DNA of 64,000 nucleotides from Microvirga sp052114605 (GTDB lineage: Bacteria > Pseudomonadota > Alphaproteobacteria > Rhizobiales > Beijerinckiaceae): contig NZ_JBFRFB010000008.1 of NCBI RefSeq assembly GCF_052114605.1, forward strand, positions 62,001 through 126,000, given 5' to 3'. The translations under genes were made by a program, and so were the position numbers. Positions 19,662 through 28,485 of this stretch are shown here, piece after piece; position 1 is the stretch's first letter, and each line of letters starts with the position of its first letter. Below the pieces are notes generated by a model. It did no database searches. It was not told where the DNA came from and was given only the letters and a program-made list of their open reading frames with translations.

Positions 19662-20410
19662 ACCTGCGATGGATCTTTCGCGTGGCGGCTCTCGTCCTGC
19701 TGGTGTCGTTCATCACGAGGCCGCAGCTCTTTTCTTTTGTGTTCGAACCGTTGACCACGAACAACGCGCCGGCAATCTACAATCAGGGCAGTCTTCTCTC
19801 GCTGACGCTGTCCCATCTTCGCACCGTCTTCCTTGCGACGCTCGCCAGCATCGTTCTCGCGCTGACTCTCGGCGTCTTCGTCACGCGTCCATTCGGTTCC
19901 GAGTTTCTGCCCTTGTCGCGCAGCCTCGTGCATATCGGGCAGACCTTTCCGCCGATCGCAGTTCTCGCCATCGCGGTTCCTCTCGTTGGGTTCGGTGAAA
20001 AGCCCACCTTCATCGCGCTTTTTCTCTACGGCCTCCTGCCGATTTTCGAGAACACGCTGACCGGCCTCACCCAGGTTTCCGCTCAGACGCTGGAGGCAGC
20101 GCGAGGCATGGGCATGAATCCGCGTCAGCGCCTTTTCCAGGTAGAGCTGCCTTTGGCCCTGCCAGTGATCCTCGCCGGTATCCGCCTGTCGGTCATCATC
20201 AGCCTCGGTACGGCCACGATCGGCTCAACCGTTGCGGCCAAGGGGCTTGGGGAAGTCATCATCGCCGGGCTTCAGTCGAACAACATTGCCTTTGTTCTGC
20301 AGGGCGGCTTGGTTGTGGCCCTGCTTGCGGTCCTGATCCACGACGGGTTAGGGCTTGTGGAGCGGTTCGCAGCCAGGAAGCTGGGCCGTTCTCAGGATGA
20401 GGTCTCATGA
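19658..20410 (+). CDS. Osmoprotectant ABC transporter permease (YehW-like, short form)
   Basis: A 250-residue permease with about six helices and the EAA-type loop LEAARGMGMNPRQRLFQVEL. It is the second permease of the pair. ATG 19658 overlaps the ATPase stop (ATGA), and its own stop overlaps the heme oxygenase start in the same way. Paired long and short permeases with one ATPase match the YehWXYZ arrangement. Confidence 0.88.
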   Translation: MNLRWIFRVAALVLLVSFITRPQLFSFVFEPLTTNNAPAIYNQGSLLSLTLSHLRTVFLATLASIVLALTLGVFVTRPFGSEFLPLSRSLVHIGQTFPPIAVLAIAVPLVGFGEKPTFIALFLYGLLPIFENTLTGLTQVSAQTLEAARGMGMNPRQRLFQVELPLALPVILAGIRLSVIISLGTATIGSTVAAKGLGEVIIAGLQSNNIAFVLQGGLVVALLAVLIHDGLGLVERFAARKLGRSQDEVS

Positions 20411-20973
20411 CATTGCTCGAACGTCTCAAGGTTGAGACACGCCCTGCCCACGACCGCATCGAACTGGCCTTCGACCTTGAGCGCAGGATCGCGACCCGCG
20501 AGTCGTACAAAGGCGTTCTCCAGCGCTTCTACGGGTTCCATCATGCCTGGGAACAGGCGGCTGCTCCGGTTGCCGGAAACCGGGTATTCTTCGAGCGCCG
20601 CCGCAAGACGCATCTTCTCGTTAAGGATCTCCAGGCCCTGGGGATGACGCCGGATGAGATCATAAGCCTGCCGCAATGCCGGTCCCTGATGCCGATGCCT
20701 TCGCCGGCAGCCGTGCTCGGCAGCATGTATGTGATCGAAGGCTCGACCCTTGGCGGCGCCATCATCTCACGGGAGGTGGAACGGCGGCTCGGTATGAGCG
20801 CCGAGACCGGCTGCGCCTATTTTCGGAGTTACGGACGTGATATCGGTGTCATGTGGAAGTCGTTTGGCGCTGCCCTTTTGGAGGCCTCTTCGCCGGAAGT
20901 GGACGATCTGATCGTCGAGACGGCGCAAGGAACCTTCACCGTCATGCATGACTGGTTGTGCGAGGCTTCATGA
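20407..20973 (+). CDS. Biliverdin-producing heme oxygenase (BphO type)
   Basis: A 188-residue cytoplasmic heme oxygenase that opens heme to biliverdin, CO and iron. The proximal heme ligand is probably His15 in TRPAHDRIE, and the distal-helix segment GSMYVIEGSTLGG is intact. It overlaps both neighbours by ATGA: the permease gene upstream and the bacteriophytochrome gene downstream. Supplying chromophore to the phytochrome is the obvious role and this pairing is well known in bacteria. Confidence 0.92.
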   Translation: MTLLERLKVETRPAHDRIELAFDLERRIATRESYKGVLQRFYGFHHAWEQAAAPVAGNRVFFERRRKTHLLVKDLQALGMTPDEIISLPQCRSLMPMPSPAAVLGSMYVIEGSTLGGAIISREVERRLGMSAETGCAYFRSYGRDIGVMWKSFGAALLEASSPEVDDLIVETAQGTFTVMHDWLCEAS

Positions 20974-23207
20974 ATACCCACGCGTCCCAGGAACTCGATC
21001 TGACCGCCTGCGAACGCGAGCCGATCCATATTCCTGGGAGCATTCAGCCTCACGGGATTTTGATCGCTGTCGGCCGCGCGGACGGGATGATCGCCTATGC
21101 CAGCGCCAATATGGGGTCGGTTCTGGGACATGATGCCATGTCTCTTCTCAGACGCTCTTTCCGAGAGGCACTGCCGGAACTGGCGGCGTTGCTCGATGCG
21201 GATATCGCTGAGCCGCCCTTGGAAGACAGCGCTCGCTCCATCAGGACGGTCCAACTCGACACGCCGGCAGGCTCCACGCTCTTCGACGCCGTGGTGTCCC
21301 TTTCCGGCGATCACACGATCATCGAACTCGAGGCGATGCCTTCCAAGGCGGTGTCCAGCCTCGATGCCCTCTATCCGACCCTGCGCCGCTTCGTGGAGCA
21401 GCTGCAATCGGCTTCCTCGACGGATGTTCTCTGCAAACTGGCCGCCGCAGACATCCGCCGTATGACCGGATTCGACCGGGTGCTCGTCTACCGCTTCGAC
21501 GAGCAGTGGAACGGCACCGTCCTCGCAGAGGACCGCAACGAGGTGCTGCCGTCCTATCTCGACCTGCGTTTTCCCGCCTCCGACATTCCCGCACAGGCTC
21601 GGGGACTCTACCGCCGCAATCGCCTGCGCATCATTCCCGATGCCAATTACACGCCGATTCCCATTCAATCGCATGATCCCGCGCCGCTTGATTTGAGCGA
21701 CTCGGTTTTGCGCAGCGTCTCGCCCGTTCATCTGGAATACATGCGCAACATGGGCACCATGGCCTCCATGTCGATCTCGATTCTGCGCGATGGTCAGCTC
21801 TGGGGCCTTATCTCCTGCCACAGCAAGGAGCCGAAGCGGATCTCGCTGCCGGTGCGCAACGCATGCGATTTCCTCACGCAGATCTTCGCGCTCCAGTTGG
21901 AAGCGCGGCAGCATACGGCGCTCGCCGACAATCGGGTGCGTCTCAGGGCCGTGCAGGCACGGCTTCTCGCCTACATGGCGGCAGAGAGCTATTTCGTCGA
22001 TGGGCTCATGAAGCATCCCGACGATCTGATGCTCCTCGCCGGAGCGCAGGGGGTGGCGGTCATTACGGATGATCATTGCTGGTGCCGGGGCGTTACGCCG
22101 GGCGACGAAGAGGTCAAGACACTCTTCGAATGGCTGTCGACCAATCACCAGGAAGACATCTTCGCCACCGACAATCTCGCGGCCCATTTCGGACCGGCCA
22201 AAGCCTATACGGACAAGGCGAGCGGACTCCTGTCGATTTCCATCTCGAAGATGTATCCGAGCTATATCCTCTGGTTCCGCCCGGAGCAGGTCCAGACCGT
22301 GAAATGGGGCGGCAATCCGCAAAAGCCCGTCAAGGAAGAGGCGGGAACCCTCAGGCTGCATCCTCGCGCTTCCTTCGACATCTGGAAGGAGACCGTGCGC
22401 GAACGCTCGACTGCCTGGGAGCAGAGCGAGATCGAGGCGGTCAAGGATCTGCGCAATGCCATCGTCGGCATCGTCCTGCGCCGCGCCGAGGAACTTGCGG
22501 CGCTTGCCGACGAGCTCAAGCGCACCAACAAGGAACTCGAGGCCTTCTCCTATTCGGTCTCTCACGATCTGCGCGCCCCGTTCCGCCACATCGTCGGCTT
22601 TTCCGAACTTTTGAAAAAAGAATCGGCGGATCTGTCCGACCGCGGCAAGCGTTATGTCGAGACGATCATCGAATCGGCCTACACGGCGGGAACCCTGGTG
22701 GATAATCTGCTGCGCTTCTCGCAGATGGGCCGCACGGCCCTGCGCCCAAGGCCTGTCGATGTGGAGCAGATCGTCACCGAAATCCGCCAGAAACTGGCGA
22801 TGGAGACAGGGGAGCGCCGGATTGAGTGGATCGTCGATGATCTGTCCCCGGTCATCGCCGATCCGGTGCTGATCCGGCTGGTTTTCGAGAACCTGATCGA
22901 CAACGCGGTCAAATATACCCGCCCCCGCAACCTGGCTCGTATCGAGATCGGCTCCCGCCGCGACGATGGGGAAATCATCTTTTTCGTGAAGGATAATGGT
23001 GTCGGTTTTGATATGAAGTATATCGACAAGCTGTTCGGCGTCTTCCAGCGCCTTCACCGGATCGAGGATTTCGAGGGAACCGGGATCGGGCTGGCCAACG
23101 TTCGACGCATCGTCGAAAGGCATGGAGGCCGCAGTTGGGCCGAGGCCGAACTTGGCAAGGGAGCGACGTTCTATGTCGCCCTGCCCGATATGGAAGGAGC
23201 GGCTTGA
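20970..23207 (+). CDS. bphP: Bacteriophytochrome histidine kinase
   Basis: A 745-residue red/far-red sensor kinase. The order is PAS (about 20-115), GAF (about 140-305), PHY (about 325-500), HisKA (about 525-590) and HATPase (about 630-740). The biliverdin-binding Cys14 sits in the N-terminal tail before IHIPGSIQPHGIL. The GAF domain has PASDIPAQAR (DIP motif), and the PHY tongue has the PRxSF motif (PRASF). The H-box is SVSHDLRAPFRH with His532, followed by N-box DNAVKY and G-boxes DNGVGF and GTGIGLANV, all intact. ATG 20970 overlaps the heme oxygenase stop. The cognate receiver gene follows with no gap. Confidence 0.95.
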   Translation: MNTHASQELDLTACEREPIHIPGSIQPHGILIAVGRADGMIAYASANMGSVLGHDAMSLLRRSFREALPELAALLDADIAEPPLEDSARSIRTVQLDTPAGSTLFDAVVSLSGDHTIIELEAMPSKAVSSLDALYPTLRRFVEQLQSASSTDVLCKLAAADIRRMTGFDRVLVYRFDEQWNGTVLAEDRNEVLPSYLDLRFPASDIPAQARGLYRRNRLRIIPDANYTPIPIQSHDPAPLDLSDSVLRSVSPVHLEYMRNMGTMASMSISILRDGQLWGLISCHSKEPKRISLPVRNACDFLTQIFALQLEARQHTALADNRVRLRAVQARLLAYMAAESYFVDGLMKHPDDLMLLAGAQGVAVITDDHCWCRGVTPGDEEVKTLFEWLSTNHQEDIFATDNLAAHFGPAKAYTDKASGLLSISISKMYPSYILWFRPEQVQTVKWGGNPQKPVKEEAGTLRLHPRASFDIWKETVRERSTAWEQSEIEAVKDLRNAIVGIVLRRAEELAALADELKRTNKELEAFSYSVSHDLRAPFRHIVGFSELLKKESADLSDRGKRYVETIIESAYTAGTLVDNLLRFSQMGRTALRPRPVDVEQIVTEIRQKLAMETGERRIEWIVDDLSPVIADPVLIRLVFENLIDNAVKYTRPRNLARIEIGSRRDDGEIIFFVKDNGVGFDMKYIDKLFGVFQRLHRIEDFEGTGIGLANVRRIVERHGGRSWAEAELGKGATFYVALPDMEGAA

Positions 23208-23663
23208 ATGCCGGCACTGAAACCGATCCTGCTGGTTGAGGACAATCCGAAGGATCTCGAACTCACGCTCGCCGCCCTGGAGCAGAGCCAACTCGCCAAC
23301 GAGGTGGTCGTGGTACGCGACGGGGAGGAGGCTCTGGACTTCCTTTATCGGCGCGGGGCGCACGCGAGCCGCAACACCGCCGACCCGGCCGTGGTGCTGC
23401 TCGATCTCAAGCTTCCGAAGATCGACGGTCTTCAGGTATTGGAACAGGTAAAAGCCGATCCGGATCTGCGGCACACGCCCGTCGTCATGCTCACCTCTTC
23501 CCGCGAGGAAAGTGATCTTCTCCGAAGCTATGAGCTTGGGGTGAACGCTTTCGTGGTGAAGCCGGTGGGCTTCCGCGAGTTCTTCGATGCGATCCAGGAT
23601 CTGGGTGTGTTCTGGGCCATCCTCAACGAGCCGCCGCCGCGGGGCGCACGACAGGGTCTTTGA
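23208..23663 (+). CDS. Response regulator, phytochrome-partner type
   Basis: A 151-residue single receiver domain of the Rcp1/BphR class. It has acidic residues Glu11-Asp12, phosphoacceptor Asp66 (VVLLDLKLP), switch LTSSREE and Lys in VVKPVGF. It lacks an output domain. It begins at the base after the phytochrome stop and is therefore the likely phosphotransfer partner of that kinase. Its stop overlaps the next start as TGATG. Confidence 0.93.
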   Translation: MPALKPILLVEDNPKDLELTLAALEQSQLANEVVVVRDGEEALDFLYRRGAHASRNTADPAVVLLDLKLPKIDGLQVLEQVKADPDLRHTPVVMLTSSREESDLLRSYELGVNAFVVKPVGFREFFDAIQDLGVFWAILNEPPPRGARQGL

Positions 23664-24709
23664 TGCAACAGCGGGCCGAACTTCAGTCCAGCCGCGTCTT
23701 GCGCATCCTCCTCCTGGAGGATTCCGCGCTCGATGCGGAGCTTGTGTCGGAGGTCCTGTCCGCGGCTCTGAACGCCTCCGTCCGCCGGGTCGTACTCGAA
23801 GAGGAATTCAAGGCAGCCATCGAGAACGAGACCTGGGATTTGGTGCTTGCCGATTATCTCCTGCCGGGCTTCGACGGTTTGAACGCGCTCGACCTCGTGC
23901 GGCAGCTGCGCCCGAGTCTTCCCTTCGTTTTCGTGTCCGGCGCGCTCGGAGAGGAGATCGCCGTCGAGGCGCTCAAGCGGGGCGCGACGGATTACGTCCT
24001 GAAGGACAAGATCGAACGGCTGCCGGCGACGATCATGCGCGCGCTCGCCGAGGCGCATGAGCGTGCCGAGAGACGGCAGGCGCAGGAAGCATTGCGCCAG
24101 CTGCTGGATGAGAGGACCACGCTCCTCCATGAACTCGATCACCGGGTGAAGAACAACCTGCAGCTTCTGCAAGCGCTCATCGCGATCGAGATGCGCCATG
24201 CGGAAGGCGCGGATGCGCGCGGCGTTCTCGGGCGTATGAAACAGCGCGTCCAGGCGCTGGGCGCCGCGCATCGCGATCTCTATGACGGCAGGGGATCCGC
24301 GCGTTTCGATGCGGGCCGGTTCGCGCGGGAAATGTGCGAAGAGCTTACGGCTGCCGCCAAGGATATTCGGATAATTTGCCAATTCGAGATCGAGAACGTC
24401 GAAGTGGATGCGGCGAAGGCCGCGCCGATGGCGCTTCTGTTCAACGAGATCGTCGTCAACGCTCTCGGCTACGCCTACAAGGAGCGGCATGGGAAGCTGA
24501 AGCTCGTCATGCGGGTGCGTGACAGCCATCTTCTGTTCCAGCTTTCCGATGACGTCTTTACGCCGGAAGAGAAGGCGGCGGCGCAGGAGAGCTCGTCAGG
24601 CACAGTCCTCAAAGGCCTTGCGCGGCAGCTCGATGCCCATGTGGAATGGCCGCTCGACAAACCGGAAACGCTGGTGCGCATCACCATGCCGGTCCGAGAG
24701 ATCGGCTGA
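23663..24709 (+). CDS. Receiver-HisKA_2 hybrid signalling protein
   Basis: A 348-residue protein with an N-terminal receiver (Asp64 in LADYLLPGFD; switch VSGA; Lys in VLKDK), then a HisKA_2-type dimerisation/phosphoacceptor region (His160 in HELDHRVKNN) and a shortened HATPase-like domain. The N-box is FNEIVVNALGYA. The expected DDG motif of the nucleotide pocket reads SDDVFTPEE, and the following glycine-rich lid is poor, so ATP binding may be weak or lost. ATG 23663 overlaps the previous stop (TGATG). It may relay or integrate signals from the phytochrome, although autophosphorylation is doubtful. Confidence 0.85.
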   Translation: MQQRAELQSSRVLRILLLEDSALDAELVSEVLSAALNASVRRVVLEEEFKAAIENETWDLVLADYLLPGFDGLNALDLVRQLRPSLPFVFVSGALGEEIAVEALKRGATDYVLKDKIERLPATIMRALAEAHERAERRQAQEALRQLLDERTTLLHELDHRVKNNLQLLQALIAIEMRHAEGADARGVLGRMKQRVQALGAAHRDLYDGRGSARFDAGRFAREMCEELTAAAKDIRIICQFEIENVEVDAAKAAPMALLFNEIVVNALGYAYKERHGKLKLVMRVRDSHLLFQLSDDVFTPEEKAAAQESSSGTVLKGLARQLDAHVEWPLDKPETLVRITMPVREIG

Positions 24710-24710
24710 C

Positions 24711-26855
24711 ATGACGGACAGGGTCGACGGGCATTCGGAAACAGGCCGAGCGATGTGGAGTTTTCCCATCGTCGCCCGCACGTCGCTGAGGCAGGTGCTC
24801 TGGGGCCTCGTCTTCGCTCTCACCCTCCCTGCCATCCTGATCGCGGCCGCCGGCTTCTATTCGAGCTACCGGGCCGAACGGGATGCGATGGATCAACGGT
24901 TGCAGGAGACCGTGCGCGCCCTTGCCTCGTCCCTGGACCGGGAGATCGAGAAGAGCGAAACGGCCTTGCGCGCATTGGCTTTCTCTCAAAGCGTTCGTGA
25001 TGGAGATTTCGCGGCGTTCTATGAGCAGGTCTCGCAGATCGGCCTGGCGAGGCCGTCCTGGGTCGCGTTGATCCGGCCGGATGGAAGCGTGATCTTCAAC
25101 ACTCGTTTGCCCTATGGCGTGAAGCTTCCGGATACCAGCAGGCCGGGAGACATCCGGCGCGTCGTTGAAACGCGTCAATCTCAGCTCTCCGATCTTCAGT
25201 CAGGGCAGTTCACGGGCCAGCCCCTCGTGCTTCTGGATGTCCCGGTCGTCATCGCCGACAAGGTTGCCTATGTGCTCTCGGTCGCCATCGGCTTCGAGGT
25301 ATTCCAGCAGCTGATCACGGATCAGAGGATCAACGACGGCTGGAACGGCGCCATCCTCGACAAGAGCGGTCGCATCATCGCCCGCCTGCGCGCGCCGGAT
25401 CAGTTCGTCGGACAATTGGCCCGCTCTGCGCTGCGTGAGGCGATTGCGGCTTCCCCCGAAGGCCATGTGCAGAGCGTGACGCTGGATGGTGTGCCCGTGC
25501 GCTCCTATTTCAGCCGCTCGGCTGTCTATGGCTGGGCGTTCATCCTCAGCGTTCCGGACGTTGAGCTGTCGGAGTCCGTACGCCGCTCCCTGTTCTGGCT
25601 GTTTGTCATGGCCGGCTGCATCGGTGTGGGAATCGTGCTGGTCGCCATTCTCTCACGGCTCGTCGCACGCCCGGTCGATCAGCTCGTGGCGGCAGCGCAG
25701 GCTCTTGCGGGGGGTAAGGATGTGGAGCCCGCTACCACGCGCGTTCTGGAATTCGACACGATCCAGAAGGCCATCGCCGATGCCGCCGCCGATCTGCGCG
25801 ATCAGGAGAAAGGGCGGGAGGAAGCTCTCGCGCGCATTGCCGAAAGCGAGGCCCGTCTGAAGCTTGCCCTCAATGCGGGCAATCTCGGGTCATGGGAGTA
25901 CACGCCCTCGACCGGAGCCTTCATCACTTCGCCCGCCTGCCGCGCGAATTTCGGACGCGAGCCGGACGAGCCTTTCTCTTATGCGGATCTCGTCGCATCC
26001 ATTCACCCGGATGACCGCGCCCATCTGGTGCAGGCGGTTGCGAAGGCAGTGTCGACGCGCTGTGACCTGCATGTGGAATACCGCACGATCTGGCCGGATG
26101 GCAGCGAGCATTGGATCCGCATCAGCGGCCGCATGCGCGTGGGGCCGGATGAGCGTTTATCCATGGTGGGCGTGTCTCAGGACATCACTGAGAACAAGTT
26201 GGCCGAGGAGCGTCAGGCCATTCTGCTCCACGAGCTCGATCACCGGGTCAAGAACACGCTGGCCACGGTGCAATCCGTCGCTTCCATGACACGCCGCTCC
26301 GCACAGCAGGGCGATCCTGCAGCCTGGGAGACCTTCATGGGCCGCATCCAGGGTCTTGCGAAGACGCACGATCTTCTCACGGCGTCCCAATGGCAGGGGG
26401 CACTCCTGTCGGATGTGCTCAACAACGAGCTGGAGCCTTACCAGGACAGCATGCGCCAGCGCATCCGCCTGCGCGGCCCCAAGGTCAATCTACAGCCGAG
26501 CGCCGTTCTCGCGCTCGGACTTGCGACCCACGAAATGGCGACCAATGCCACGAAGTATGGAAGCCTCTCCTCGCCGGAGGGCAGGATCAATGTCATGTGG
26601 GCCGTGACTCCGGCGCTCAACCCTCCGGTGCTGATCGTGGAATGGGTGGAAAGCGGCGGGCCGCGCGTCATGCCTCCTGCGCGTGAAGGTTTCGGCACCA
26701 AGCTGATCCAGCGCGGCCTCGCACAGCAGCTCGGCGGAGAGATCAAGCTGGATTTCCGGCCTGAAGGTATCCGCTGCGTCATCACCTTCCCGCTCCAGAG
26801 CGTCCTGGCGTTGCAGGAGGAGCCAGAGCCCGATGAGGATCGCTACGCCTCCTGA
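24711..26855 (+). CDS. Membrane HWE-family histidine kinase with Cache-like sensor and PAS
   Basis: A 714-residue protein. Helix 1 (about 28-50) and helix 2 (about 296-316) enclose a periplasmic Cache-like domain (about 55-290). HAMP (about 317-372) and PAS (about 380-500) follow, then an HWE kinase core with phosphoacceptor His511 (HELDHRVKNTLATVQS), the WETFMGRIQGLAKTHDLL segment that defines the HWE type, N-box HEMATNATKYG and a G-box near EGFGTKLIQRGL. Alphaproteobacterial HWE kinases often feed the general stress response. The start at 24711 is one base after the previous stop. It ends the phytochrome/osmoprotectant run. Confidence 0.9.
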   Translation: MTDRVDGHSETGRAMWSFPIVARTSLRQVLWGLVFALTLPAILIAAAGFYSSYRAERDAMDQRLQETVRALASSLDREIEKSETALRALAFSQSVRDGDFAAFYEQVSQIGLARPSWVALIRPDGSVIFNTRLPYGVKLPDTSRPGDIRRVVETRQSQLSDLQSGQFTGQPLVLLDVPVVIADKVAYVLSVAIGFEVFQQLITDQRINDGWNGAILDKSGRIIARLRAPDQFVGQLARSALREAIAASPEGHVQSVTLDGVPVRSYFSRSAVYGWAFILSVPDVELSESVRRSLFWLFVMAGCIGVGIVLVAILSRLVARPVDQLVAAAQALAGGKDVEPATTRVLEFDTIQKAIADAAADLRDQEKGREEALARIAESEARLKLALNAGNLGSWEYTPSTGAFITSPACRANFGREPDEPFSYADLVASIHPDDRAHLVQAVAKAVSTRCDLHVEYRTIWPDGSEHWIRISGRMRVGPDERLSMVGVSQDITENKLAEERQAILLHELDHRVKNTLATVQSVASMTRRSAQQGDPAAWETFMGRIQGLAKTHDLLTASQWQGALLSDVLNNELEPYQDSMRQRIRLRGPKVNLQPSAVLALGLATHEMATNATKYGSLSSPEGRINVMWAVTPALNPPVLIVEWVESGGPRVMPPAREGFGTKLIQRGLAQQLGGEIKLDFRPEGIRCVITFPLQSVLALQEEPEPDEDRYAS

Positions 26856-26937
26856 GGGAGGCAAGCTCATCGTGCTTGACACCCGGTCATGGTCGGGGAA
26901 GGTGTCTTGAACCATGGCTTCTGCGGGCTGATCGGGC

Positions 26938-28230
26938 ATGACGACGACACGCGACAAACTGGAGATGGTCCTGGCGCGGCTTGCTGCGCGCGCAGAGGAC
27001 GAGCGCGTCTTCATGGGGCTTTATCCCGAGGCTGCCCGCGCCGCGGCCGATGCCGCCGATGACCGTAGGCTGGCCGGCGTGTCACTTGGGCCGCTCGACG
27101 GCATGCTGGTATCCATCAAGGATCTCTTCGATGTGGCAGGCGAAGTGACGACGGCCGGCTCCATCGTTCTGCGCGATGCTCCACCTGCCGCCAAAGATGC
27201 CGCCATAGTGAGCCGGCTGCGGCAGGCAGGCGCCGTGATCCTCGGCAAGACCGGCATGGTGGAATTCGCCTTTTCCGGTCTTGGACTCAATCCTAATTAC
27301 GGCACGCCCGGCAATGCGGTCGACCCGGCGCGCATCCCCGGCGGGTCGTCGTCGGGTGCGGGCGTGTCCGTCGCGGAAGGCACGAGCGAGATCGCTATCG
27401 GCAGCGATACGGGCGGATCGGTACGCATTCCCGCTGCGTTCAACGGCGTCGTCGGGTTCAAGCCGACGGCTCGCCGCGTGCCGCTCGACGGCGCTTTCCC
27501 CCTCGCGCCGAGCCTCGACTCCATCGGGCCGCTGGCGCGCAACGTACAGCATTGCGCCCTTGCTGACGCGGTGATGGCGGGGGAGGAGCCTCATATCCTT
27601 GATCCTTATCCGCTGGCCGGGTTGCGGATCGGTGTTCCACGCGGGCGCCTGTTCGCCGAGACCGAAGGAATGGTGGAGATCGCATTCGAGAAGACACTCG
27701 GTCTTCTTGGCAGAACCGGCGCACGGATCGTGGATCACGACATCGACGATCTCCTTCGGGCCATGCGGGAAGCCACGCTTCATGCCTCCATCGCAGCCAT
27801 CGAAGCCGCTGAGATTCATGCGGACTGGCTCACGACGCGCGCGGAGGATATCGATCCGCGTGTCCATCATTGGCTGGTGCGCAGCAGTGCCGTTCCGGCC
27901 CATATCTACCTGCGCATGATGCGCCGTCGCCGCTCCCTGATCGAAGCGATGGACCGGCGCCTTGCCGTCGTGGATGTCCTGGCCCTGCCGACGACGGCGA
28001 TCACGGCCCCCCTGATGGCGCCGCTCGAAGCCGATGAGGTTCTCTACAACGACGCCGACAGGCTGATCCTGCGCAACACGCAGATGGCCAATCAATTCGA
28101 CCTGACATCCGTATCCCTGCCTTTGCCGCATTGCGAGCGGCCTGTCGGCCTGATGCTGGTGGCCCGGCATGGTTCGGATCGACGCTTGCTTGAGATCGCG
28201 GCCGGGATCGAAGCGCTTCTCGCTTCATGA
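26938..28230 (+). CDS. Amidase-signature family hydrolase
   Basis: A 430-residue amidase-signature enzyme. The catalytic Lys61 (VSIKDLFD), the serine loop GGSSSGAG (cis-Ser about 137-138) and nucleophile Ser161 (SDTGGSVRIPA) are all present. GatA belongs to this family, but no gatB or gatC is adjacent and the C-terminus is shorter, so a free amide hydrolase is more likely than a tRNA amidotransferase subunit. Substrate is unknown. It lies 82 bp downstream of the HWE kinase gene on the same strand and may have its own promoter. Confidence 0.87.
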   Translation: MTTTRDKLEMVLARLAARAEDERVFMGLYPEAARAAADAADDRRLAGVSLGPLDGMLVSIKDLFDVAGEVTTAGSIVLRDAPPAAKDAAIVSRLRQAGAVILGKTGMVEFAFSGLGLNPNYGTPGNAVDPARIPGGSSSGAGVSVAEGTSEIAIGSDTGGSVRIPAAFNGVVGFKPTARRVPLDGAFPLAPSLDSIGPLARNVQHCALADAVMAGEEPHILDPYPLAGLRIGVPRGRLFAETEGMVEIAFEKTLGLLGRTGARIVDHDIDDLLRAMREATLHASIAAIEAAEIHADWLTTRAEDIDPRVHHWLVRSSAVPAHIYLRMMRRRRSLIEAMDRRLAVVDVLALPTTAITAPLMAPLEADEVLYNDADRLILRNTQMANQFDLTSVSLPLPHCERPVGLMLVARHGSDRRLLEIAAGIEALLAS

Positions 28231-28485
28231 ACCCGGCGTGGAAAGGGTCGCCTCCGCAATCAGAGCGGGTATTGCGGCAAAGGTTAGAATGCTAGTGTAA
28301 ATGATATTCATTGTACGAAATCTTGTAATGTAACTTAATAAACGAAATAAAATAATTCTATTTACATGTTGTATAATAACTAATCCAAAATAATTACCTA
28401 TTCCGAGACAATTTTCGGAACAACCTACGATAAATTTGCATCTTCATAGCACGGGGGTTGTTCGTCGCCTTGAGGAGAGTGGGTG
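28231..28485. other. AT-rich leader ahead of the glycine-rich repeat gene
   Basis: About 150 bp (28290-28440) is strikingly AT-rich against GC-rich flanks, with runs such as AATAAAATAATTCTATTTAC. It lies directly upstream of the glycine-rich protein gene. It may hold a promoter, a nucleoid-protein binding region or an acquired junction. No specific motif was recognised. Confidence 0.5.

Noticed and set aside
20829..23474. Open frame of about 880 codons opposite the phytochrome gene
   Set aside because: It mirrors the kinase gene, shows no family pattern, and has no ribosome site; treated as a shadow frame.
26856..26937. Terminator between the HWE kinase and amidase genes
   Set aside because: Only a weak GACACC/GGTGTC pairing with a long loop and no T-run is visible.
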